64,000 bases of DNA from Pestalotiopsis fici W106-1 (lineage: Eukaryota; Ascomycota; Sordariomycetes; Amphisphaeriales; Sporocadaceae). Below the pieces are notes generated by a model. That model was not told the DNA's origin and made no database searches. It worked only from the letters and a program-made list of their open reading frames with translations. Both the position numbers and the translations under genes were made by a program. Shown piece by piece: positions 24,001 through 33,536 of the stretch. Position 1 is the first letter of the stretch. Every line of letters begins with the position of its first letter. The stretch lies in NCBI RefSeq assembly GCF_000516985.1, contig NW_006917106.1:323234-387233 (forward strand). Reading direction: 5' to 3'.

Positions 24001-24206
24001 CTCGTTTCCGAAATCGTAGGGAATCATCCCGTGCTACAGACAGGAAAAACGCTAAACTGGGAACACCCGGCAGTACAAAAACATATTCGTGTTGTCCCTT
24101 GAAGGCTCTGTATTGTGGGCTCCATCCCCGCCGTGGTACCTTGCCTTGCCTTGCCTGTGCCGTTACTAGCTTTGACATATCACCAATACCACCTTAGCAT
24201 CTAAAT
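18097..24206. other. 6.1-kb gene-free region
   Basis: No supported gene was found. Simple repeats include a T16 run near 20,356, CTG/CTT/CCG codon-like runs at 22,115-22,168, (ATC)n near 23,035 and (AGGT)n at 23,214-23,237. The part 23,520-24,197 is a long open frame with no ATG and probably forms the 5' leader of the F-box gene. The rest looks like ordinary non-coding DNA of normal composition. Confidence 0.45.
23214..23237. repeat. (AGGT)n microsatellite
   Basis: About six tandem AGGT units. The same AGGTA-type motif recurs in other intergenic regions, for example around 27,710-27,795. Confidence 0.85.
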
Positions 24207-25750
24207 ATGCCACAAGCTATGGTAGGCACTTTGCCGGCCGTAGAGGCGCTGTCATATCGAGACGGGGATCCGGACCAGGATCAGCATGACCATAAACAGG
24301 CATTGCCCGGACAGAGTCTCAGCCTGACCTCGGTGATGCCAACGGGTTCTATCACGTCCCAAGTATTGCAAGTAACGTCATTACCTACCTCTAGCTCTCC
24401 TTGTCCTGCCCGTCTCCCATCTGGATCATCAACTTCGACATTGCAGGGCTTTGACCCATATACACGTCACGGGAAGGAGATGCCGGCTGGGCCGGTCAGC
24501 GCCCAATGCCTTCCCGTAGCCAGATCTCCTTCGCCTCCACCAGAGTACCAAGACGGAAACAACGATGTGAGGCGTGGAAGCTCTGCAGACGTGAACGGAT
24601 CCAACTCCACTGACATTCACCTGAGAGAGAACGGAACCATATCGGTCGACGGGACTACCTGGAGAGCTTTCCCATCTACCGCACAACTTACCGATGAGAC
24701 TCTTCGTGGCTTCACACCGCTAGCTACGCCCGCCGGCTTGCATCTGGACAGACGAGAATGGGAACCAGTAACAGACGTGACCCATGCAGCAATGGTACAA
24801 CGAGTAATACGCCCCGTAAGAGTGAATCAATGGTGTGGCGGGACTTACACTACAGTGCCAAACTTGGATCGTTTGCCAAACGAGATACTCATGCACATTT
24901 TCAGTTGTCTTGATGTATCCGATTTGTTGACCACATCGAGGGTATGTTGGCTCTTTACTCTTCCTCTCGTGATGTATCATCTAACGACAAACCATTCTCC
25001 TGCATCCGCTGCAATGCATATTTTGATCCATACGCCATATCCTTTCCTACTTTACGTCTTTTGTGCTTTATTCCGTATCATTGTTGCCAGATACTTCGTC
25101 CCAACCTGTCTCTAACCCTTTGAATTCATGATTTATGGTGTATCTGGCCTGAGAAGGTGTTATTCCTGCACACATGGCTTGTAAAGCCGGACACCACCAT
25201 TGACTCCATCCCATCCACATCATTGTGTTGCTGACCTTCATCCCAGATCAATCATCACCTTCGCAGTATTTCTCTGCTTCCAATCCTCCACCACCATCGG
25301 CTTGAACGTGCTCGCTTTTCTCTCCCTGCTCTGCTGGCGTCGCCGTCGCGACCATCACTGTCGGAGCTCATTGCGAGGCACATCTTCTTGACCCATACAA
25401 CCCAGGTTTCGCGCAAGTTGGCTCGCAGTCTGGTTGCCATTCGGTTGTCCCGCCGGCTTCCTTTGCGGCCTTCAGCTGAGGCTCTTGTACAGCGAGGCGT
25501 CTTACCTGGCGAATGCGTAGAGGGTCTTGTAGCTCCTGGACTCGTGGCTACAAAACGTGCAGTAGAAAGAGAGAGGCTAAAAGACGGCCTACGAAGCTGG
25601 GTGGGTGCAGTATGGAGAGGCAAAGTATGGGAGAGAGGCGACCTGGTGAGGCGATGGGAGGAGAGCAGGGGAGTCGGACGAGTATGGAAATTGCGACAGT
25701 ATTGGGAACGTGTCGCAAAGAACAGCAATACTGGATGCAGCGTTGCTTGA
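24207..25750 (+). CDS. F-box protein
   Basis: Exons 24207..24941 and 25247..25750 flank a 305-nt intron (AGG|GTATGT...CCCAG) and encode 412 aa. The N-terminal 220 residues are Ser/Pro/Thr-rich and probably disordered. The F-box follows at about residues 224-260: NLDRLPNEILMHIFSCLDVSDLL, then TTSRINHHLRSI across the splice. The C-terminal half is helical and basic: SLSELIARHIFLTHTTQVSRKLARSLVAIRLS, VERERLKDGLRSWV, then VRRWEESRGVGRVWKLRQYWERV. F-box proteins link Skp1 of SCF ubiquitin ligases to a substrate. The target-binding part here has no known repeat, so the substrate is unknown. The intron is long for this window; an extra small exon cannot be excluded. Confidence 0.8.
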
Positions 25751-26346
25751 ATTTGCGGAAGTGAGGAGTTTGTGTTTACAAGGCGCTAGGAGTCCCATTT
25801 CATCAGTCTTTCTGTTGACATGTTGACATTTCTGTTTCCGAGGACATATGTTGGAGTATAGTATTACTTTTTTCTTGTATTGAAATCTTGACAGGGGCTC
25901 GGAAGAGTGTCGACCGCATACAAAGTGGTCGTGTCACTACTTGAAATATCTACCCATGTATTACGAATGATGGTACAGAAAGTGATTGCAGATTTTATAT
26001 ACGCCGGAGCATGCATGTACCAGTGAATCGGTGCAGTGCCAGACAATTCTAGTGAATGCCTCAAAGACCATCTATGCTCATCCAATCTACGCAAGAGCTT
26101 CACTCTAGAAACCCGAAACGATATCAAAATAAACAAGTCGTAACCAACGCCGCGCTGAATGCATAGGTGCGAACAGCACCAAAGACCCCTTTGTGTAAAA
26201 CCTACCTATTCTGAAGCCGTCCAGTCCATTAAATCATGGTCCCCGGCGCCACAGGTGCAAGTCTTGAATCCATGCAATGCCAAACATGATGTGTGATCGG
26301 TTTTTGTAATGCTCTTGGGGGTGGAGATGCCGGCGTCATGGCCACG
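25751..26346. other. Convergent intergenic region
   Basis: It lies between the stops of the F-box gene and the leftward zinc-finger gene. No gene or repeat is recognised; it should hold both polyadenylation sites. Confidence 0.5.
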
Positions 26347-27396
26347 CTATGCACCACGGAAGCGGAAGCCATCATCCCAGTCCTCGTCGTCATCCTCGTC
26401 CTCGTCACTTTCCATATCCACCGCATTCGTAGAACTCGCATTCTCCTTGCCCAGTGCTTCCTTGACAGTCTTTTCAATCGTGCTATCCATGGCGGTACTC
26501 CCCAGGTTTGCAACAGTGCCTTTTCGCAACTCCTCACGACGTTCTTTCAGCTTGCGGACGCGGGATTCGAGTTGCGCCATCTCGGCAAACTCGTCCTCGA
26601 GTGCGCGAGTCGCGTCCTCCTTTTCATCTGCTATCTCAGTGTCGAGTAAGTGTTTCCTTCGCTCATTCTCCTCCTCTTGCGATTTGGCAGCCACCTCTCC
26701 AGCGGTTAGAGCCGGAGCGGAAATGACAGCATCGGCATAGTCGGGTGAAGCAACCTCGGCTTCAAAGGCTGCCCACTCTGCTTCGTCGATAGCACCACTC
26801 GTGGGAGCCCCCGTAGTAGCGGCAATCGTAGAGACAGGCAAGCTTTCTGTCGAAATTGGCAGATGGCTGATATTTGGCGCGCCAGCATGTTCTGGCCCGA
26901 GGCCGATCAACGGCGAGCGACCCAAGGGCGGCATGTTAGGTGTCGATGTTTGCGAGCCTTCGCCTATTTGTGGCGTGGCGGGGCGGGAGGGAATCGAGAT
27001 CTCAAAGCCTTGTGCTGGTGTAGTCGAGGTCCGTCTGTTTAGCCCAGGAGGTGTTCCTGACTTTTCCTTGTCACCGTTTGTGGTAGAAGCAGTCATGTTC
27101 CTCTTCTTGGGCTGTGGATTATCCAGACTATCCCCATAATTGACATCCATTTCCTCGACATCGTCGTGCTTCCTCTTGCTCGTAGACTCTATGGAAGGTG
27201 CAGGAATTGCTACCGATTCGGCTTCCTTCTGTTCATGGTTTGAGCTGCGTAGGTGGTTGTCCCAACCCGCTTCGGACCTGACAACTTCGCGACATAGCTT
27301 GCAAAGCAGCTTGCCGGCGTCGCTGTAAGCTGCGTGGGGGTGCTCAATGCGGTTCGCAGCCCGGTGAGCTCTCAGCAAGGAGCGAGCATCGGACAT
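26347..27396 (-). CDS. ZNF830/CCDC16-like C2H2 zinc-finger coiled-coil protein
   Basis: Single exon, 349 aa. The ATG at 27396 is used because the five codons upstream start with TTG. A single C2H2-type finger lies near residues 30-53 (LCKLCREVVRSEAGWDNHLRSSNH). It is followed by a basic nuclear-localisation-like segment (SKRKHDDVEEMD, PKKRN) and a Ser/Thr/Pro-rich middle. Next come EAEWAAFEAEVASP and a long charged coiled coil (EENERRKHLLDTEIADEKED ... RVRKLKERREELRKG), then an acidic C terminus ending DEDWDDGFRFRGA. This order is that of ZNF830/CCDC16 proteins, nuclear factors linked to pre-mRNA splicing and genome maintenance in animals and plants. The role in fungi is inferred. Confidence 0.8.
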   Translation of the reverse strand: MSDARSLLRAHRAANRIEHPHAAYSDAGKLLCKLCREVVRSEAGWDNHLRSSNHEQKEAESVAIPAPSIESTSKRKHDDVEEMDVNYGDSLDNPQPKKRNMTASTTNGDKEKSGTPPGLNRRTSTTPAQGFEISIPSRPATPQIGEGSQTSTPNMPPLGRSPLIGLGPEHAGAPNISHLPISTESLPVSTIAATTGAPTSGAIDEAEWAAFEAEVASPDYADAVISAPALTAGEVAAKSQEEENERRKHLLDTEIADEKEDATRALEDEFAEMAQLESRVRKLKERREELRKGTVANLGSTAMDSTIEKTVKEALGKENASSTNAVDMESDEDEDDDEDWDDGFRFRGA

Positions 27397-28383
27397 GGTG
27401 GTGGCGCGCAACTTGGGAAAATGGGCAGGTTGTCATGCACATGAAGGTACGAGGCAGCCAGATACGAACTCAATGACCAATGGCCCATACGATGATAGCA
27501 GAGAATAGGAAATGCCGGGTTTGTCGTCTTTGGGGGGGTGGGATGTTTATGGTGTTGCCTATCGTTGACGATCCATGGACGATGGAAGCAAAGCTGGATG
27601 AACCTGGGATTTCAGGGATGGTGAGCCAAAAGCCGTGCATGTGGGCTGTTGCGTACCATAGACCATTGTTTGATTGGCGCGCAACGTTGGAGCTTCAGAC
27701 TACAGGCAGGTAGGTAGGCAGGTAGGTAATGTAGGCAGGTATCTACCAACTCACCAATTGACCTTTGCCTACCTACTAGGTACATAGTAGGTAGTGAGCT
27801 TCGAGAGGGCAAGATTGAATCTACTAAATACGTGTTGATATGATGTTTGTTTGGATTGAAATACTCACCCAAGCAGCTGTATCTTAATTTCAGGGGCGCG
27901 GCCCTTACGGGGTGCATGCACACGACCATGGATGCGCTGCAGGTAATACTGTCTGGTTGGTACCTGATTGTTCTAAGCCCCGCCATTCTTTACATTAAGG
28001 TGTGTAGTACCTACTTTCAGCAGTGCAGGAGCTCAAGCTTCCAGGATTCAAGCTTCGAATGTTTGTAGCGACTTACTCTCTGCGTACACACATTCCGCCA
28101 ATGCTTTGCGAGATCCAAGATCACGCATTAATCCAACGCCGCCCACTCCTCTTTCGCTACTAGATCTTTCTTTGATCTGACTTTGTTTCCCTGCACTTTA
28201 AAGTCTTGCGCTCGGACTAGTGATGCGCAATCAGCCCGTCAGATAGCATTTTCTTGCCTTGACGGACTGCGGCTCACCCGAAACGTTGAAAGTCCACACG
28301 CCGCCTTCAAGAAGTGAACCAACTCGTCAACTCCTCGATTACAATATACACACCGCTCCCAGAACATCAATCATCCTTGCGCC
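27397..28383. promoter_or_regulatory. Divergent promoter between ZNF830-like and MED7 genes
   Basis: Both flanking genes are transcribed away from this 987-bp region. It contains clustered TAGGTA/CAGGTAGG motifs (27,708-27,795), including an inverted arrangement of CCTACC and GGTAGG. No TATA box is evident near either start. Confidence 0.5.
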
Positions 28384-29174
28384 ATGGCCGACGACGGCGA
28401 GTCGAAAAACGCCATCACGAGCACATTCCCCGCCCCTCCGCCCTTTTGGAAAGATTTCACTCCCGACAATGTTGCCAGAATCACCGACCTACGCCAGGAG
28501 CAAGTTGAGCGAGAGGGCATCGCAGATCCCAGTACCGTCCGCCTCTCTGGCCTGCCCGACAATCTGAGAAACTTACAACCACCGTCCGAGCCAGCTAGTG
28601 GCGCCTGGCGTGTATTTGGCCAGAATTATGCACTTCAAGAGGAGCTACCGAGTCTCGACAATGGCACTGGCATTCGAAAACTTTTCCCAGAACCTGAGGA
28701 GAGAGACCAGGACGGCAAACATTTCGACCGGGCGACCATACTGAAGCGTCTGGCCAAGAGTCTACTGCTTAACTTCCTGGAACTCACCGGTATCCTGTCC
28801 AGCAATCCAGGAGCGGTATGTTGTCCATGCCTATGATCCGTACTCTGTCGAATCATGTCATTCTAACCCGTTGTTAGGCTGAAGATAAGATTACAGATAT
28901 TCGCGATCTTTTTCTCAACTTCCATCACCTAATCAATGAATACCGGCCTCATCAAGCGCGAGAGTCTTTAATCTCCATGATGCAAGCCCAGCTTGACCGG
29001 ACCCGCGCCGAAACCAATGCAATTCGCGACGTCAAGGAGAAGGTTGAGCGAATGCTTGAAGGTCTCGGGAGCCTCAAAATGGAGGATACGTCAAGTGGGG
29101 CAGGAGAGGCGAAGCACATCATTGGGAATCATGATTTGATGCTAGACAGTGTCCTGGATGTCGAACTTGCCTGA
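28384..29174 (+). CDS. MED7: Mediator complex subunit 7
   Basis: Exons 28384..28815 and 28878..29174 give 242 aa. The N terminus [20 protein letters not shown] is the Med7 signature that packs on Med31, followed by [15 protein letters not shown]. The second half is the helical dimerisation part: [20 protein letters not shown], then after the intron [30 protein letters not shown], a length typical of the family. It belongs to the middle module of Mediator and acts in RNA polymerase II transcription in the nucleus. The intron (GTATGT...GTTAG) keeps phase 0. Two in-frame features support the start: the Med7 motif lies at residue 8 and there is a stop upstream. Confidence 0.95.
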
Positions 29175-30699
29175 GAGCCTGGCAGACGAAAGGGCCATTT
29201 CCAAACCCGTGTCACGGGTCTTTGGATTTTACACAGCGGGTTAAGCATGGAGCTTGATGGTAGACAGAGGCCTCAGGACAGCAATGTCTTGAAGCAAGGC
29301 ACAACCGTGCAGTCTTGGCTGGCGAGCCTGGCAGAGAGCCTTTGAGTGTGTTTTCTTACTTTTGTGCAGCCGGCGTTTGGACGTTAGGGAAGGACCGCCT
29401 ATTATGATACCCCAGAGAGCTTCGGCGGAGCAAGAATCTAATCCATAACATGTTTTGGTCATTACATTACGCATCAAGTACACTAGTAGGATCTTGACAG
29501 GGTCGCGGATTGACGATTTTCCCCCAAAGGCCCAAAGGGCCCTTCTGAAACTGGAGAAACTACTTTGATGATTTATACATGACCGAGAGAGCCGTCACAA
29601 TGGTACGGGATTGGTACAAAATAGACATCAAGAAAAATCAAATTAGAGCAATATTCCGAAGTTCGTACATGCACTCCCGGTTGAACACTCAAGCTGTGTG
29701 TTTGCTATTTGGGATGCATTCACCATTGCGTTACGATGGCAACATGGCCTCTTGCATAAGAGATCGAGAATGCCCCCCTCGAACTCTGCTGTACCCGGAA
29801 AATCACAGCGCGTTGTCAAAACATCGTCCATCATGGTATGTATTTGCAATTGCAAAAAGCCATGCCTCCCCGGTGCGGAACCTTAGATTCTCAACACCAA
29901 TCCCGAGCTTGATGCTTCCAGGCAAATTTGACAGTGCTTGATGCAAGGGTGGAATGAGTGTGGCTGCATCAAGGACGAATTGGTTTTGTTGGATGCCGTT
30001 ATGTTTCATCATTGTTGTAGCCTCACGGTTGTGTACATGCAGTTCATACAAGCACGATGCCGTATGCTTGCACAGGAGGTATCACAGGTGTTTCCGTGGC
30101 TGTAATACCATTGATAGACAAATGTGAAGACCAGATATCTCTCACGGAGAAGGTATCGAACAGCCCACTTTTAGAGAATTTGGTTTTTGGTCATTTCAAG
30201 ATTATTAAACAGTGATTATTCTTGTTGTTGCCAGTCCTTATTCCCTTGTGACTGCAGCAATGGCTAGAAAATTGAGGTCGGGACTGTGGGATTGGGATAG
30301 GGATGGAATTATACATGATCGCAGTACACAAAGCACATAAGAAAACAATGCAACAATCATGTTTTGGCCCATTAATCCGCCGATGAGAGGATCAAAGTGT
30401 AACCCATGGGACATTTGTACGCATCTCCAAGGTACCGCTAATGATATATGCTTGGTGGTCATGATGTACAGAAACAAAGGTAATCAATTGATGTTGCACA
30501 AGTCCGAAAGCGCTCTCGTTAGATTATTCGAGAGCCCGAGGGGCTTGATTGAGTTTTAGGGTATGGTACTCTATTCGAAAACGTCGTTTATAAATAAAAG
30601 AAACAGTCTCTCAGGTTCAGATCATCTCACTTGTCAAATTCCTCCTAGCATCCACCTTTTTGTCCTACATTATATTAATACCACAGTCACTCGTTCATC
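29175..30699. other. Intergenic, nothing recognised apart from a promoter
   Basis: This 1.5-kb stretch follows the MED7 gene. Only short unsupported open frames occur. The right end carries the TATA-containing promoter of the next gene. Confidence 0.4.
30586..30597 (+). promoter_or_regulatory. TATA box of the GPI-anchored protein gene
   Basis: The sequence TTTATAAATAAA lies about 105 bp upstream of the ATG at 30700, followed by a C/T-rich leader. Strong TATA boxes in filamentous fungi often accompany regulated genes; that interpretation is inference. Confidence 0.55.
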
Positions 30700-31548
30700 A
30701 TGACATCTTACATTATCTGCCTAGTTGCTCTATTGACATGCGCGCTCGCATCAGAAGAAACACTCCGCCTGACTCAAACCTCCATGGCTACCACGACCGT
30801 CGTAGTAAACCCGCCGTCAGAACCAATCATCCCGCCAGCAGAATGGTCTACTTCATTTGTCACCGGCTACCTCTCTCCCGATAACATAATCACTAGCACG
30901 CTCCCAACTACGGCAACACGAACAGTTCTAGGACATACTTCGGTGCTCTCAATTACGAGATCATGTCACGTGGACTCTTCATCTGCTGCTTATTCGTCCA
31001 CGACTGTGCTTTCCCGTCCTAATTCGACAATGGCCTGTTACAGTACAGAGCAGGTCATTACAACCTACGTGACATATACACACCACACCTGTGCCTACAG
31101 CACGGAAACGTCTGGCTACATACTCAGTACCACTTCTCGTTCAACATATTCATGTGATCCGAGGGTTGACCGATCATGTCTGGCCTCTTCTTCTTCAGCG
31201 GCTGTGTCGTCTGTCCCTGACACCACATTCACAGCCGCAGTCGACCCAACTAGTCACAGTACCGCACCATGTCAGCAGTCTTCTACGTTGTCTCCTAGCG
31301 TTTGGGCAGTCAGCTCGACCTTCTCCACCTCACCCCGAACCCAATCAACTAGCAGATCATCAAGCTCAACTACTACTTGTTCCACTCTCCATAGCACATC
31401 ATCTCCATCCATAAGCTATCACCCCACGTCCAGCAGTACCTCATCACCAGTTACTGCCGGAACCAATGCTCTGAACCCAATGTCCGTGGTCCAAACACTC
31501 GTCACACCTTTCATATTTTTATTGGGATACTTCTGGGTTCTTCATTGA
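30700..31548 (+). CDS. GPI-anchored Ser/Thr-rich (mucin-like) cell-surface protein
   Basis: Single exon, 282 aa. A signal peptide (MTSYIICLVALLTCALAS) is followed by a body dominated by Ser and Thr, with Val/Tyr-rich VxTTYVTYTHHTC-like segments and several spaced Cys (CHVDSSS, ACYSTE, HTCAYS, YSCDPRVDRSC, APCQQS). The C-terminal third is almost pure Ser/Thr/Pro (SSSTTTCSTLHSTSSPS). The end is VTAGTNALNPMSVVQTLVTPFIFLLGYFWVLH, a small-residue omega site plus hydrophobic tail as for GPI attachment. It is expected to be heavily O-mannosylated and linked to the plasma membrane or wall. No catalytic domain is visible. The function, such as adhesion or wall structure, is not determinable. Confidence 0.8.
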   Translation: MTSYIICLVALLTCALASEETLRLTQTSMATTTVVVNPPSEPIIPPAEWSTSFVTGYLSPDNIITSTLPTTATRTVLGHTSVLSITRSCHVDSSSAAYSSTTVLSRPNSTMACYSTEQVITTYVTYTHHTCAYSTETSGYILSTTSRSTYSCDPRVDRSCLASSSSAAVSSVPDTTFTAAVDPTSHSTAPCQQSSTLSPSVWAVSSTFSTSPRTQSTSRSSSSTTTCSTLHSTSSPSISYHPTSSSTSSPVTAGTNALNPMSVVQTLVTPFIFLLGYFWVLH

Positions 31549-32044
31549 GATATCATCAATCGAGAGTGAAGTGGTCCGACGTTGGACAGATTATTATGGT
31601 GAGATAGTTCTAATTTAGCACTTGAAAATAGTAAAACAAGTAGGAAAGTAGCCCAGATTCTGAGTCGATAATTTATTCTGCGATTTTTCATGAATGGAAA
31701 GCACTGCTAGTATTGTGACACTAGTCTTTGATTTTTTTCGTTGTGTTTTTCATTTCTCTCCTGGAATTTGTCTTTATACGAAAGCCTGACGATTTGTATA
31801 CTTTAGATATATCATTACAGGCCTTCACAGATGGACCCTGCCGTGCGACGAAAGCAAAATCAATCGGATTAATGTGTTGAGCTCAAATATAAGAACTTAG
31901 AAGGGTATCTTGCTACGTAGTAATGTCAAAATTTGTAATCATCTTGCTGGGTTTCCCCTTGTGCATAAAACCACACTGCTTTCCACCAAGACAAAGAAAA
32001 GATGTTCCAAAGATAGTGAGAGTTAGGGGGTGATACGCCATGAA
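31549..32044. other. Convergent intergenic region
   Basis: A 496-bp A+T-leaning stretch between the stops of the GPI-protein gene and the leftward seven-TM gene. Nothing else is recognised. Confidence 0.5.
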
Positions 32045-33536
32045 CTAAGTGCTGGCCGAAGAGCTTCGTCCATCTATCTCTTTCCCGTTACGTTTGAGAG
32101 AAATCTCATCCTCCATTCTATCAAACATGACGTGCCCCTTGTGGTCATGATCGCTAGGACTGGACTGTTGAACAGTAACATTAACGTCAAATGTTCGTTG
32201 AATTCCAGCACCATGAGCAAGGTCATGATCGACATCTTCAGGGTCATGTCGAATCTTTGATTTGGTAAATGATTTTAGTCCAATATCACGATTCCTACTA
32301 TTGTGGGTGTTTTCGTCGGTTCCGTACTGGCGTCGGCGGTCGGACTCGGATAAAGTATTGAGATAGACGTCGTTGGCTCCGCTCCGAGCGAGGCGGGTGA
32401 TGAGTGTTGCCATGGACATTTCAATGTTGAGCTTGACCATGTACGCCACGGGGTGGAATTGGATGAAAACAACTTGATTGGGAAGAGACATGAGGCCAAT
32501 AAGCATTGCCTATACATAATTAGCACTATTGGTCTGTCAAAACCCTTGAGACAAGGATCACTTACATCCATTAGGATGGAAACCACCATGAGCTTGGCAT
32601 TGAAGCTGACAAGCGGCTTGTACTTTACAAGACCATATTGATCGAGGAGACGCTTCTTTACAATTCGCAGAAAATACCCTGTTGCTTGATTAGCCGCACC
32701 ATCCATATGAATATGACCTCGAATCGTGGTGTGCTCCATTGGGTTGGCTTCTCAATAGAGAATAGAAAAAGAAATGCTGTCTCGAGAAGCTTACAGTTCA
32801 AGCCAGCGTCCACAATCAGAATCAAGACCTTTGAAATTCTGTCCCAGTATTCGTTGATATGGGTGAAACTAGGTTACTCTAGTTAGCCAAGAGCGATCCA
32901 GTGAAAACAGAATTATACTTGCATGTCACTGGGTGGCGGGTCCATGTGAGCAGGAATCCAAATCGCGAAGACTGTCTCTAATGTTAGCCACTGTTTCTAA
33001 CCATTAAGGGGGCCTTTCTGGTGAAGCCAACAGAAGTTAACAAGTCATACCCAGAATCTCAATGACCAAGATAAGGAGAAAAGTTCCCCATTTCAACCAA
33101 GTAATTAGTTTCTTGTCCTCGTGAATGATTGCTATTCGGTTGATAATGATCTGCATCAAAAGTTGCACTTCGAACACCCATAAGAGCAGCTAAGTCCATA
33201 AAAGTCAGCGAGTCCCAATGGTCAGCCGTGTTCTCATAAGCTTACAATGAAAAATAAGACAGGCACCCTAATGCTACATGTTAGTTCAATGAATAAAGAA
33301 TACTGGAGGGCTCAAACGTACGTAGCTGAGAGGATGCCATCGAGAAACAGCCATGCAATTATCGCAATGGCCAAATTGGCTGCGATCTCGCCCCAGAGCA
33401 TGTAGATGTAAGTGCTTCGTAAAGGATTTTTATTCCTCTTCGTCTGTTTCAAGGCCTCCCAGACTGTCAGAAATCCAAAACCCAGCGTAAACCCAGCCGC
33501 CAGTGAGGCGACCTGATAATCGGTTTTGCTTGCCAT
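32045..33536 (-). CDS. Seven-transmembrane fungal integral membrane protein, unknown function
   Basis: Seven exons (33536..33322, 33267..33246, 33189..33051, 32971..32923, 32868..32795, 32678..32566, 32509..32045) join in phase to 358 aa. Seven hydrophobic segments are seen, starting with VASLAAGFTLGFGFLTVWEAL, then KNPLRSTYIYMLWGEI plus NLAIAIIAWLFLDGIL. Next are VPVLFFILLLWVFEVQLLMQIIINRIAII, a segment ending VFAIWIPAHMDPPP, YWDRISKVLILIVDAGLNWYFLRIVKKRL, VSFNAKLMVVSILMDAMLIGLMSLPNQV and FIQFHPVAYMVKLNIEMSMA. A charged cytosolic tail of about 110 residues follows. This family recurs in filamentous ascomycetes without an assigned role; receptor-like topology is inference. Exon 2 is only 22 nt, and intron 4 uses a GC donor (AT|GCAAGT), the only choice that restores the conserved SDIFTHINEYWDRIS reading. 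Confidence 0.85.

Noticed and set aside
24942..25246. In-frame continuation of the F-box protein into the intron (ending ...RYFVPTCL)
   Set aside because: The donor AGG|GTATGT and acceptor CCCAG join the F-box to the matching NHHLRSI segment and the basic C-terminal half.
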